DNA of 64,000 bases from Denitratimonas tolerans (GCF_037203605.1 NZ_JBBDHC010000013.1:51192-115191), one strand, 5' to 3'; shown: positions 1 to 10,745, numbered from the stretch's first letter. Translations and numbers: made by a program. The notes: a model not told the origin generated them from the letters alone.

Positions 1-348
1 GTGAATAAGGGTTACGAGGTGGACAACTTCCGCGACCGCATCGCTCTGGACGTGGAGTGGAATGCCAAGGACGGCAACCTGGATCGTGACATCGGGGCAT
101 ACCGCGCACTTTACGATGCGGCGTTGATCGACGGGGGCGTGCTGGTTACGCGCACGCTGGATCTGCGAAATCTCGGGCGCGATCTGGCCAAGGAGGCAGG
201 CGTTCCCGAGGCGCAAGCCAAGCGGATCCTCAACACCACAACCACAACTAACAGCGAAAAGCTGCTGCCGCGGCTGACACGCGGGGATGCGGGCGGATGC
301 CCGATCCTTGCGGTGTTCATTGCGCGCGAGACGCATGTCCCCGACTAG
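1..348 (+). CDS. BglII-like type II restriction endonuclease (5' end outside window)
   Basis: The visible 115 residues look like the C-terminal part of a BglII-family type II restriction endonuclease, which would cut a short palindrome in unmodified DNA. The support is a stretch with NFRDRIALDVEWN, then NLDRDIGAYR, then the TTTTNSEKL and RGDAGGCP segments that I associate with this family; these include the acidic residues expected around the active site. A GTG opens the window, but family members are normally about twice this length, so the true start probably lies upstream. A methyltransferase gene follows after 56 bases, as expected for a restriction-modification pair. The exact recognition sequence cannot be told from the sequence. 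Confidence 0.75.
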   Translation: MNKGYEVDNFRDRIALDVEWNAKDGNLDRDIGAYRALYDAALIDGGVLVTRTLDLRNLGRDLAKEAGVPEAQAKRILNTTTTTNSEKLLPRLTRGDAGGCPILAVFIARETHVPD

Positions 349-404
349 CCGGTAGGCTCAAGATCCAATACAATTCGCTCCGAAGATCTAAATTGGGGAG
401 AGCT

Positions 405-1235
405 ATGGCCGTGCCCTTGCGCGAGCAGAAGCATGACGTTCCACTGCCGCAGACAAGTGGCGGCTGGACCACCATCCTTGCCGATCCGCCGTGGCGCTTC
501 ACGAACCGCACGGGAAAGGTTGCACCCGAACATCGTCGGCTGGACCGCTATGCCACGATGGATCTGGCGGCGATCTGCGCGCTGCCGGTCGCGGCGGTGG
601 CTGCGAAGAATGCGCACCTGTATCTGTGGGTGCCCAATGCGCTCCTCCCGGAAGGGCTGGAGGTGATGCGGTCTTGGGGGTTCCGCTACGTGTCCAACAT
701 CGTCTGGGCCAAGCGGCGCAAGGATGGTGGCCCGGACGGGCGTGGCGTTGGGTTCTATTTCCGTAACGTGACCGAACTGCTGCTGTTCGGGGTTCGCGGG
801 TCATTGCGCACGCTGGCACCGGCGCGCAGTCAGGTGAACATGATTGAAACCCGCAAGCGTGAGCACTCACGCAAGCCTGATGAGCAATACCAGCTGATCG
901 AGGCGTGTTCGCCCGGCCCTTACCTTGAGCTGTTCGCGCGCCACCCGCCGCCGGGGTGGTCAGCCTGGGGCGCGGAGTCGGCACCCGAAATCGCGCCTCG
1001 CGGGCGTCAGCACAAGGGTTATGGAGGCGGGCCGATCCAGATGCCACTGCTGGAGCCGCATGCGCGTCTGGCCGGGAGTGATGCCCACGCGGTCGCGTAT
1101 GCACTGCGTGACAAATACGAGAACGGGCATTCGATTCGTGAACTGTCGGAAGAGTCGAGCTATTCCATCACGCGGGTGCGCGGCCTGCTGCGCATGGCGG
1201 AGACGCCGCTGCGGTCGCGCGGGGGCTCGCGCTGA
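405..1235 (+). CDS. MT-A70 family DNA adenine methyltransferase with C-terminal HTH-like domain
   Basis: This 276-residue protein is the likely modification partner of the upstream nuclease. It carries the DPPW catalytic motif at residues 27-30 (ILADPPWRF), the signature of MT-A70 N6-adenine methyltransferases, followed by the LYLWVPN and VWAKRR segments typical of the family. The start at 405 is favoured over an upstream in-frame ATG at 297 because it has a GGGGAG ribosome site at 395-400 and does not overlap the nuclease. Residues 225-276 are unrelated to the methyltransferase fold and resemble the helix-turn-helix module (SIRELSEES... then RSRGG) seen in small actinobacterial DNA-binding proteins. 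It may bind DNA or autoregulate the locus; that is inference. Confidence 0.85.
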   Translation: MAVPLREQKHDVPLPQTSGGWTTILADPPWRFTNRTGKVAPEHRRLDRYATMDLAAICALPVAAVAAKNAHLYLWVPNALLPEGLEVMRSWGFRYVSNIVWAKRRKDGGPDGRGVGFYFRNVTELLLFGVRGSLRTLAPARSQVNMIETRKREHSRKPDEQYQLIEACSPGPYLELFARHPPPGWSAWGAESAPEIAPRGRQHKGYGGGPIQMPLLEPHARLAGSDAHAVAYALRDKYENGHSIRELSEESSYSITRVRGLLRMAETPLRSRGGSR

Positions 1236-1276
1236 CGGTGTGAAGTCCGGCGCGGTCGGGGCCTGAGGTGCGGCGC

Positions 1277-2896
1277 TCAGCCGCCCCAGCGCAGCTCGGC
1301 CAGGTCCAGCTCGCGGATGAGTTTCTGGTAGCTGGTGTCGTCGATGGTGCGTTCGCGGCGCAGTCGGGCGAGCGCGCGACGTTCGGCGGCGACGCCGATC
1401 AGGCGCAGTTCGCGCTCGATGTCGTGGGCGTGCGGCGGATGCCCGGCTTCGCCTTCGTGAGGCTGGCCGTGGCCGAGGCGGCGGCGGTAGTCCTCGGCCA
1501 GATGGGTGGCGATGGCGGCGTACAGCTCCGGGTCCGGATGCTTTGGCGTTTCGACTGCGCCGTGGTCCTCGATGGCGCGCAGTGCGGCCGCGGCGGCGGT
1601 CCGGCGCGCGGGTGCCTCGCTGGCGTGCGAATCGCCCCGGGGGATGCCGCGCAAAAGGCGCGGCAGGGCGAAGCTGGCGATGAGGAGCGAGGCGAGGATG
1701 ACGCCGGCGGCGAGGAAGATCGCCAGGTCGCGGGCAGGGAAGGGCGATCCGTCGTCGAGCGTCAGCGGCAGCGTCAGGATGCCGGCGAGCGTCACGGCAC
1801 CGCGCACTCCGGCCAGCGACATGGCGACGACGACGCGGCGGTCGGTGGCCGCATGCGGCAGCCCGCGCCGCCGCGCGCTCCAGGCTGAAACGCGCATGGA
1901 GGCGGCGACCCAGGCGTAGCGCAGGCCGGCCAGGGCGCCGACCACGGCGGTGACGTAAACCGCCAGCCACCACGGGCTGGCGTGGCCGGTTTCGCCCACC
2001 ACCTGGATTGCGCCATCGACCAGTGCGGGCAGCTGTTCGCCCAGCAGCACGAAGATCACCCCGTTGGTTGCGAACTGCACCGTGTCCCAGAAGGCGCGGC
2101 GCTGCACGCGGGTGCCGGCGAGCAGGCGCGTGCTTTCCAGCAGCGCCATGCTGATGCCGGCCGCGACCGCCGCGAGGATGCCCGAGGCGTCGATGGCCTC
2201 GGCCGTGAGATAGGCCGCGAACGGAGTGAGCAGCCCGATCAGGATGCTGGAACCGGCGTCCTCGCCGATGCGCCGCTGCACCAGATCGAGCGAGCGGGTG
2301 ACGCCCCAGGCGACGACCGCGCCGACCGCCAGCCCGGCCAGTGCGACCCAGACGAAGTTGAGCGCGGCCTGGGCGAGCGAGAACGAGCCGGTGAGCGCGG
2401 CGGCGACGGCAAAGCGCATGCAGACCAGGCCGGAGGCGTCGTTGAGCAGCGATTCGCCTTCCAGGACGTGCATCAGCCGGGGCGGGATCGGGGTGCGCGA
2501 GGCGATGGCCGAGACCGCGATCGGATCGGTGGGCGAGAGGATCGCCGCCGCTGCGAATGCCACCGCCCAGGGCATCGCCGGGATCATCCAGTGCAGGAAC
2601 GTGCCCAGGCCCAGCACGGTGAACACCACCAGCCCCAGCGCCAGGCCGATCACCATGCCCTTGTCGCGGAACAGCCCGTCCTTGGGGATGCGCCAGCCGT
2701 CCAGGAACAACAGCGGCGGCAGCAGCAGCAGGAAGAACACTTCCGGATTGAGCGCGACGCTTTCCCCGGTGTATTCGGCGATGCCGTAGCCCAGGGCGAT
2801 CTGGATCAGCGGCAGAGGTACCCGCAGCGCCCGCGCCAGCGGCCCGCTGATCGCCACCGCCAGCAGGAACGCCAGGATGGTCATGATGGTGCTCAT
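1277..2896 (-). CDS. CPA1-type Na+/H+ antiporter
   Basis: A 539-residue integral membrane protein of the monovalent cation:proton antiporter-1 family, which exchanges cytoplasmic Na+ or K+ for external H+ in pH and salt homeostasis. Family signs are LLPPLLFLDGW in an early helix, ILSPTDPIAV, EGESLLNDASGLV with the conserved Asn-Asp pair, and GVRGAVTLA late in the membrane domain. About twelve hydrophobic segments cover roughly residues 1-425, followed by a charged, helical cytoplasmic tail. The start at 2896 (MSTIMTILAF) is chosen because the first transmembrane segment begins there; an upstream in-frame ATG at 2983 would add an unrelated charged leader. No partner gene is adjacent. Confidence 0.9.
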   Translation of the reverse strand: MSTIMTILAFLLAVAISGPLARALRVPLPLIQIALGYGIAEYTGESVALNPEVFFLLLLPPLLFLDGWRIPKDGLFRDKGMVIGLALGLVVFTVLGLGTFLHWMIPAMPWAVAFAAAAILSPTDPIAVSAIASRTPIPPRLMHVLEGESLLNDASGLVCMRFAVAAALTGSFSLAQAALNFVWVALAGLAVGAVVAWGVTRSLDLVQRRIGEDAGSSILIGLLTPFAAYLTAEAIDASGILAAVAAGISMALLESTRLLAGTRVQRRAFWDTVQFATNGVIFVLLGEQLPALVDGAIQVVGETGHASPWWLAVYVTAVVGALAGLRYAWVAASMRVSAWSARRRGLPHAATDRRVVVAMSLAGVRGAVTLAGILTLPLTLDDGSPFPARDLAIFLAAGVILASLLIASFALPRLLRGIPRGDSHASEAPARRTAAAAALRAIEDHGAVETPKHPDPELYAAIATHLAEDYRRRLGHGQPHEGEAGHPPHAHDIERELRLIGVAAERRALARLRRERTIDDTSYQKLIRELDLAELRWGG

Positions 2897-3150
2897 CGGC
2901 GGGCGTGCGCTGGCGCTGGGGTGGAGGGCATGTCCGAATTCTACCCAGCGGTGCCTGTACCTGAAGCCATGCCGTTCGGCCACAATGGCCTTCCGGGTTC
3001 GACGCCCCGATCCGACGCGGCGGGAGAATTCCGGGCGGGCCTTGCGCCCGGGTCGCGCGCCTCCGCCTGCGGCCGGGTCGCGATTGACCGTGCTGGCCGG
3101 CAGCCGCTTCCGCGCTATCCACCTTCGGGCTCACCATCAGGAGATCGACC

Positions 3151-3903
3151 ATGAAATACACCTTCAAGGGCAATGTGGCGCTGATCAGCGGCGGCGGTTC
3201 GGGCATCGGCGAGGCGGCGGCGAAGCTGCTGGCGGCCAACGGCGTCAGCGTGGTGGTGTCGGACCGCAACGCCGAGGCCGCCGAACGGGTGGTGGCGGAC
3301 ATCACCGCATCCGGCGGCAAGGCCGTGGCGCACATGGGCGACGTGGCGAGGCCGGAAACCGGACAGGAAGCCGTGGACTGCGCGGTGAAGAACTTCGGCG
3401 CGCTGCATCTGGCCTTCAACAACGCAGGCGTCGGCGAGGCCACCCGCCCGCTGGCCGAAATGGACCCGCAGGAGTGGCAGCAGATCATCGACATCAACCT
3501 GGGCGGGGTGATGCACGCCATGCGCGCGCAGATTCCCGCGATGCTGGCCGCCGGCGGCGGTGCCATCGTCAACATGTCCTCGATCCTGGGCCTGGTGGGC
3601 GACCCCGGCGCGCCGGCCTACGTCGCGGCCAAGCATGGCGTTACCGGGCTGACCCGCTCGGCGGCGCTGGCCTACGCCAGTCGCGGCGTTCGCATCAATT
3701 CGATCCATCCGGGCTACATCGACACGCCGCTGCTGTCGGGCCTGGCGCCCGAGCTGATGAAGGTGCTGGTCGGCCGCCACGCCATCGGCCGCCTCGGGCA
3801 GGCGGATGAGGTGGCCCACGCCGCGACCTTCCTGCTGTCCGAAGGTGCCGGCTTCATGGTCGGTGCCACGCTGGAAGTCGACGGTGGCTACACGGCGGCC
3901 TGA
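3151..3903 (+). CDS. SDR-family NAD(P)-dependent oxidoreductase
   Basis: A classical short-chain dehydrogenase of 250 residues. The cofactor loop is SGGGSGIG (13-20), a Ser variant of TGxxxGxG; NNAG is at 90-93, and the catalytic set is Ser144, Tyr157 and Lys161 in YVAAK. The C-terminus LEVDGGYTAA is typical of the family. Asp38 after the second strand suggests NAD(H) rather than NADP(H) as cofactor. A CAGGAG ribosome site precedes the ATG. The substrate cannot be inferred: there is no pathway neighbour, with an antiporter upstream on the other strand and tex downstream. Confidence 0.88.
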   Translation: MKYTFKGNVALISGGGSGIGEAAAKLLAANGVSVVVSDRNAEAAERVVADITASGGKAVAHMGDVARPETGQEAVDCAVKNFGALHLAFNNAGVGEATRPLAEMDPQEWQQIIDINLGGVMHAMRAQIPAMLAAGGGAIVNMSSILGLVGDPGAPAYVAAKHGVTGLTRSAALAYASRGVRINSIHPGYIDTPLLSGLAPELMKVLVGRHAIGRLGQADEVAHAATFLLSEGAGFMVGATLEVDGGYTAA

Positions 3904-4055
3904 TGCGAACCCATCCACCCTCGTTCCTGCCCTCGATGACCGTTGCGCGGGCGCTGGCGGCGGCCTCGTGCAGCCTGGCGGTGGGCCGGGTGCCGGCGGA
4001 CGCCGCCGCTTCCGACCCGCGCGCCCTGGGCTGGATGCAGGGCTTCCCGAGCTGA
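3903..4055 (+). pseudogene. Relic of a serine hydrolase gene (N-terminal fragment)
   Basis: A 50-codon reading frame starts at the ATG overlapping the TGA of the upstream SDR gene. Its C-terminal residues DPRALGWMQGFP resemble the opening of class C beta-lactamase-like serine hydrolases (6-aminohexanoate-dimer hydrolase type), where a signal peptide is followed by a similar DPRxLGxMQGFPP block. Here a TGA follows at once and no SxxK motif appears before tex, so this looks like the stub left after deletion of most of the gene. It could also be a chance ORF. Confidence 0.35.
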
Positions 4056-4152
4056 AGGACCGTGCCTTCGGTGACCGAGTACCTGATGGCGCGCGATGCC
4101 GCCGCGGGCCCGGCGGGCGGATGCCGGACGCGCCAGCGCCGGCTTCAGCCGA

Positions 4153-4158
4153 TAGAAT
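4153..4158 (+). promoter_or_regulatory. Probable -10 element upstream of tex
   Basis: The hexamer TAGAAT lies 46 bases before the tex ATG in the context GATAGAATCCC. Nearly the same words stand before maeB, amn and hemB in this window, which supports a sigma-70-type -10 role. No good -35 box is visible. Confidence 0.45.
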
Positions 4159-4204
4159 CCCGGCCCCTGCGCAGATTGCGCGCGTTGCATCTTCCCGAGA
4201 ATTC

Positions 4205-6588
<2,384 letters not shown>

Positions 6589-6592
<4 letters not shown>

Positions 6593-6792
6593 GCGTGACG
6601 ATGCCGCTTCCCCTCATCCATCCCGACCACGATCCCCGGCCCGAACCGCCCGAGGCACCGCTGCCGTCGGACTGCTGCGACAGCGGCTGCAACCCCTGCG
6701 TGCACGACAGCTACGCCGAGGATCTGGCGTACTACCGCGAACAGCTCGCGGCGTGGCTCAAGCGGCACCCCGAAGCGACGGGGCGGGCGTAG
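6589..6792 (+). CDS. Small oxidoreductase-like domain protein
   Basis: A 67-residue (or 63 from the ATG at 6601) protein matching the short oxidoreductase-like N-terminal domain family. The signature is PPEAPLPSDCCDSGCNPCVHD, with four closely spaced cysteines, then a helical YAEDLAYYREQLAAW stretch. Such proteins are widespread and functionally uncharacterised; the cysteines suggest metal or redox chemistry, which is inference. The GTG at 6589 overlaps the tex stop as GTGA. Its TAG stop codon is the first triplet inside a palindromic GTAGGTCGG repeat. Confidence 0.8.
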
Positions 6793-6874
6793 GTCGGCCC
6801 TGCGCGGCCGACGCTGCGTGGCGGTGTGGCAGAGCGTACGTCGGGCGTAGGTCGGCCCTACGTGGCCGACGCTG
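6789..6874. repeat. Pair of REP-like palindromes, GTAGGTCGG type
   Basis: Two 28-base copies lie at 6789-6816 and 6847-6874 in the same orientation. Each starts GTAGGTCGGCCCT and ends GGCCGACGCTG, giving a 7-bp GTCGGCC/GGCCGAC stem with a short loop. The same family recurs near 40.6 kb and 51.7 kb, always next to gene ends. The layout resembles bacterial REP sequences, but no REP-associated transposase is present in the window. Confidence 0.8.
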
Positions 6875-6898
6875 GCGTCGGGGCATACCCTCGGTGCC

Positions 6899-9433
6899 TC
6901 ACTCGAAGCCGTTGGCGAACAGGATGCCGCCCTTGAGCGCGACGCTTGCGCTGGCCGTCTTCGGGCCGCCGGAGCCGGTGTTGCCGTTGTCGTTGATGCC
7001 GATGGTCAGCGTGCCGATGGCGGTGAAGCCGGCTGTCGTCAGGCTGACCTGAGCGCTGCCGAAGTAGGCGTTGAGATTGGCCAGCGTGCCCTGGAAGCTG
7101 CGGGTCGAGCCGCTCCCGGAGGCGGTAACGCCGCCGCCGCTGGTGCCGTTGACGGTGACGGCCGCCGGCGCGCTCAGGGTGACGGTGAGCGCTCCGCCGC
7201 CCGCATCCACGTCGCTGAAGGAAACGCCCGAAACCGCCACGGTGCCGGTATCGGGCAGGCCCATCAGCGTCGGCGCGGCGACGCCCGGCGCATCGTTCAC
7301 CGCCTGGATCGCGATGCTGAGGTTTCGCGTGGCGCTCTGCGCGCCGCCGCTGCCGGCATGGCCGTTGTCGTTGATGGCGATGCCGAGCGTCACGCTGCCG
7401 GTGGCGTTGGGCGCGGTGAGATAGCGCAGGTTGCCGGCGGCGATGAAGGCATTGAGCGCAGTGAGTGTGCCGGTCAGCGTACGCGCCGTGGGCGTGCCGC
7501 CGACGCTGACGCCGCTGCCGGCGGTGCTAAGGCTGCCCGCCGGCACGGTGAAGGTGGCGGTGAGCGATCCGCTGCCGGCATCGATGTCGGAGAAGGAAAT
7601 GCCGGAAAGCGAGGACGTCACGTCTTCGGCCAGGGAGATGCTGGCGGGCGCGGAGATGCCGGGGGCGTCGTTGACGGCGGTGATCGTCAGGGCAAGGCTG
7701 CGGCTTGCGCTCTGCGCGCCGCCGCTGCCGGTGTTGCCGTTGTCGTTGATGACGATGCCGAGCGTCACGCTGCCGGTGGCGTTGGCTGCTGTGGTGTAGC
7801 GCAGGTTGCCGGCGGCGATGAAGGCATTGAGCGCAGTGAGTGTGCCGGTCAGCGTACGCGCCGTGGGTGTGCCGCCGACGGTGACGCCGCTGCCGGTTGT
7901 GGTGAGGCTGCCCGCGGGCACGGTAAAAGTGGCGGTCAGCGATCCGCTGCCGGCATCGGAGTCGGCGAAAGTGATGCCGGCAAGCGGCGAGGCCACGTCT
8001 TCGGTGACGCTGACCGATGCCGGTGCCGTGATCGACGGCGGCTGGTTCGGAGAGGCTATGGCCACCACGCAGCTGGGGGATTGGGCGGCGATGCGGGTGT
8101 TGATGGTGGTGACCTGCACCGGATGGATGATGCTGGCGTTGGGTTGGCCGCAGCCGTTCATGTGGCAATAGCTCATCAGCGTGCCCTTGGGTGCGCCGGG
8201 TGCCGGGCTGGTGGGGCAGGAGGTGGTGCCGGTGTAGCAGCCCGATTCGCCCGAGAAGCACCGGTCGAGCGTCGAGACGGCGCTCGGGAACGCACCGGAG
8301 GTATTGGTGCAGTGGGTATGGCTGAGCCCGAAGTTGTGGCCCAGCTCGTGCGCCACCAGCGATACGTCATCGGCCGCCGTGGCCCCCGCGTACTTGTACA
8401 CGCGGTTGACGCTGTAGTGACCGTAGATCTGCCCGCCGTAGTTGGTCCCGGTGGCGGCGCAGTAATCATTGCCGGACACGAGCCAGGCGATTCCGTTGGC
8501 GCTGTAGGGAGCGGCCGACTTGCCCGAGATCATCAGCGCGAAGGCGCGCGGGTAGCTGGCGTAGGGGTAGTTGTTTTTCCAGTAGAGCCCGAACTCGTTG
8601 AGCTGGTCGAGCGTGTCGGAGCCGACTTCGGAAGGGTAGGGATCGGTGATGGTGGACGGGCGCAGGATCTGGCTGCCGATCTCCAGTTTGATCTTGGCCC
8701 CGCCCGCGCCCGGCTCCATCTCGTAGATCGCGCTCATGCCCGCCACCAGCGCCGCCATGTAGTTTCCTGCGCTGGTGGTGTTGTTCGAAAACTTCTGCTG
8801 CAGCAGTTCGTTGTCGGTGTCGATCGCCAGCGTCACCTTGCGCGTGGCGACCTTGGGCGTGGCGGCAGCGGTGGGCGCATGCAGCGTGAGCGCCTTGCGC
8901 CAGGAGGCATCGCCTTCCAGGCCGCCGAGACAGTCCGCTTCGGGCAGGCTGCCGTCGGGCAGCGCCGCTTCGGTGGAAATGCCGGAGAGGGTGAGCCCGC
9001 CGTCCGCGCGCGGCGTCACATCGAGTCGGAAACTGCCCTCCTCGCCCAGCAGCAGGCCCTCGCCGTGCGAGAGGCCGGGAGCCAGCGACAGCGAAAGGCG
9101 TTCGCCCGCCCGCACGCCGACGAAGTGCACCAGATTGCTGCGCGGCATCGGCTCCAGTCCGCGCGCCGTGGCGACCCAGAGCTGCGCGTCGGGCGCATAG
9201 ACCTCCAGGCGGCGCAGGTTCCAGTCGCCGCCGGCCGACGCACTGTCGTCGCGGTGCAGGGTGATGCGGGCCTCCTGGTCGGGAGCGAGCGCGCGCAGCC
9301 GGGTGAGCGTCGTGGCATTCAGCTGGCGCTCGACCGTGATCGCCGGTTCCGTCTGCGCGGACGTCGCCGATGCGCCGCCGAGTGCGAGGAGCAGCGCCAG
9401 CGCGCTGCCGAAGCCGATTCGTGTCGTGGGCAT
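6899..9433 (-). CDS. Secreted metzincin-type zinc metalloprotease with cadherin-like repeats
   Basis: An 844-residue exported protease. An N-terminal signal peptide (cleavage near ASA-TSA, residues 20-27) is followed by a propeptide-like region and a reprolysin-like catalytic domain with the zinc motif HELGHNFGLSH at 362-372 (His362, His366, His372; catalytic Glu363) and clustered cysteines. From about residue 464 come three cadherin/Ig-like modules; the first two are almost identical and repeat every 375 bp. The last residues, ILFANGFE, match a C-terminal ending common on secreted proteins of Lysobacterales, perhaps a sorting tag. An AAGGAGG ribosome site supports the start. The protein stands alone between convergent and divergent neighbours. 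Confidence 0.9.
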   Translation of the reverse strand: MPTTRIGFGSALALLLALGGASATSAQTEPAITVERQLNATTLTRLRALAPDQEARITLHRDDSASAGGDWNLRRLEVYAPDAQLWVATARGLEPMPRSNLVHFVGVRAGERLSLSLAPGLSHGEGLLLGEEGSFRLDVTPRADGGLTLSGISTEAALPDGSLPEADCLGGLEGDASWRKALTLHAPTAAATPKVATRKVTLAIDTDNELLQQKFSNNTTSAGNYMAALVAGMSAIYEMEPGAGGAKIKLEIGSQILRPSTITDPYPSEVGSDTLDQLNEFGLYWKNNYPYASYPRAFALMISGKSAAPYSANGIAWLVSGNDYCAATGTNYGGQIYGHYSVNRVYKYAGATAADDVSLVAHELGHNFGLSHTHCTNTSGAFPSAVSTLDRCFSGESGCYTGTTSCPTSPAPGAPKGTLMSYCHMNGCGQPNASIIHPVQVTTINTRIAAQSPSCVVAIASPNQPPSITAPASVSVTEDVASPLAGITFADSDAGSGSLTATFTVPAGSLTTTGSGVTVGGTPTARTLTGTLTALNAFIAAGNLRYTTAANATGSVTLGIVINDNGNTGSGGAQSASRSLALTITAVNDAPGISAPASISLAEDVTSSLSGISFSDIDAGSGSLTATFTVPAGSLSTAGSGVSVGGTPTARTLTGTLTALNAFIAAGNLRYLTAPNATGSVTLGIAINDNGHAGSGGAQSATRNLSIAIQAVNDAPGVAAPTLMGLPDTGTVAVSGVSFSDVDAGGGALTVTLSAPAAVTVNGTSGGGVTASGSGSTRSFQGTLANLNAYFGSAQVSLTTAGFTAIGTLTIGINDNGNTGSGGPKTASASVALKGGILFANGFE

Positions 9434-9553
9434 GTCATCCTCCTTGCGCTGCGCCAGCGCCGCCGGCCGGCAGCCGCCGCAGTCTATCGGTCTCGGGAAA
9501 AAAACGGTCGCGCACCGCGACGGACGCGCGCAATGCGCCGGCGGGCGGCGCGG

Positions 9554-10330
9554 TCAGAACCCGTAGCGCAAAAACCCCCCGTCCACCGCGATGCACTCGC
9601 CGGTGACGTAGCTGGCCGCCGGCAGGCACAGGAAGGCGACCGCGGCGGCGACTTCCTGCGGTTCGCCGATGCGGCCCATGGGCGTGCGCGCCAGTACCTC
9701 CTCGCGGTATTCGTGCGAGGCCAGCGCCCCGGCGGTGCGGCGGGTGCGGATGTACCAGGGCGCGACCGCGTTGACCCGGATCCCGTCGCCCGCCCATTCG
9801 CAGGCGAGGTTGCGGGTGAGCTGGTGCAGGGCCGCCTTGCTGGCCCCGTAGGGCGCGCCGGTGCGCACGTGGGTCAGGCCCGAAACCGAGCCGACGTTGA
9901 CGATGGCGCTGGCCGGATGCCGGCTCAGCAGCGGGTGGGCGTAGCGGCAGATCTCGAACGCGGCGAACAGATTGGTCTCGAAGATGCCGCGCCATTCTTC
10001 TTCGCCGTAGTCCATCGCGGCGCGCGAGACGTTGGTGCCGGCGTTGTTGACGAGCAGGTGCAGATCGCCGCCGCCGTCCTCGATCCAGTCGAACAGCGCC
10101 TGCCGTTCCGAGGCGATGGACACGTCGGCGGCGAGCGCCAGCACGCGGCGTTCGGGGAACTCCTCGGCGAGGTCGTCCTCGACGTCGCCCAGCGTCTGCG
10201 CGTCGCGCGCCGCCAGCAGCACGTCGGCACCCAGCCCGAGCAGCTCGCGCGCGACCGCAAGCCCGATGCCGGCGCTGCCGCCGGTGATGAGGGCGGTCTG
10301 GCCGTCCAGTCGCCAGCGTGGGTCGGTCAT
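9554..10330 (-). CDS. SDR-family oxidoreductase (tropinone-reductase-like)
   Basis: A 258-residue short-chain dehydrogenase. The cofactor motif TGGSAGIG is at 16-23, followed by AARDAQ where an Arg suggests NADP(H) preference. NNAG is at 95-98, and the YGASK catalytic pair is Tyr161/Lys165 with serines near 148-150. The ending GECIAVDGGFLRYGF is typical of the tropinone reductase-like subgroup. The start at 10330 (MTDPRW) has a GGAG box at good spacing; the ATG six bases upstream would be too close to it. The substrate is unknown. It is divergent from a small exported protein gene starting at 10389. Confidence 0.87.
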   Translation of the reverse strand: MTDPRWRLDGQTALITGGSAGIGLAVARELLGLGADVLLAARDAQTLGDVEDDLAEEFPERRVLALAADVSIASERQALFDWIEDGGGDLHLLVNNAGTNVSRAAMDYGEEEWRGIFETNLFAAFEICRYAHPLLSRHPASAIVNVGSVSGLTHVRTGAPYGASKAALHQLTRNLACEWAGDGIRVNAVAPWYIRTRRTAGALASHEYREEVLARTPMGRIGEPQEVAAAVAFLCLPAASYVTGECIAVDGGFLRYGF

Positions 10331-10388
10331 GCGCATCTCCGGTGCGGGGCGGCGATAGGATATAGCCAGTCTGTTCCGGGAGTCCCGC

Positions 10389-10745
10389 ATGTCGCCTCGT
10401 TTTTTCCTTGCCCTGCTGCTGGCCGCCCCGGTCGCGTGCGCCGCAGCGTCCTGCACCGAGGTGGACGGCTGGAACGCCGGTCGCCGCGGTGCGGCCGCCG
10501 ATGCCGCCTGTACCGCCGATGCCTATGCCGAGGCTTTTCGTCTGGGCGAATCGCTGGCCGCGTTGAAAACCCGGCGCGAGGCGCTCGATGCGCAGGCCGC
10601 CAGGCTGCCGGATCAGGCCGGCGCGCTGCGCCGCCAGCAGCGCCAGATCGACGTCGACATCGAAGCCATCCACGGCGTCGCCACCCTGCGCGGCTGGCCG
10701 GTGCAGACCCTCAGCCGGGAATCGGGAAGGAAGGACACGCCATGA
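10389..10745 (+). CDS. Small exported protein, possibly DUF2799-like
   Basis: A 118-residue protein with a clear signal peptide (FFLALLLAAPVACAAA). The mature part has two early cysteines, a WNAGRRGA motif, a DAYAEAFRLGE segment, and a helical, Gln/Arg-rich second half likely to form a coiled coil. The pattern of an aromatic residue plus G..G..A and a later Tyr-x-x-x-(F)-x-x-G resembles DUF2799 envelope proteins, but I am not certain of the family. It overlaps the next lipoprotein gene by ATGA, so the two probably form an operon acting in the periplasm or outer membrane. Confidence 0.6.
   Translation: MSPRFFLALLLAAPVACAAASCTEVDGWNAGRRGAAADAACTADAYAEAFRLGESLAALKTRREALDAQAARLPDQAGALRRQQRQIDVDIEAIHGVATLRGWPVQTLSRESGRKDTP

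Noticed and set aside
960..3575. Long minus-strand open frame across the methyltransferase end, antiporter and SDR genes
   Set aside because: It runs in frames shifted against well-supported genes, is Arg/Ala/Pro-rich low-complexity sequence and has no family features; such shadows are expected at this GC content.
8425..8430. AGATCT sites as evidence of a special role of the site at 384-389
   Set aside because: The hexamer also occurs at 8425-8430 and 9949-9954 inside genes, so its presence before the methyltransferase alone proves nothing; the enzyme's specificity is unknown.
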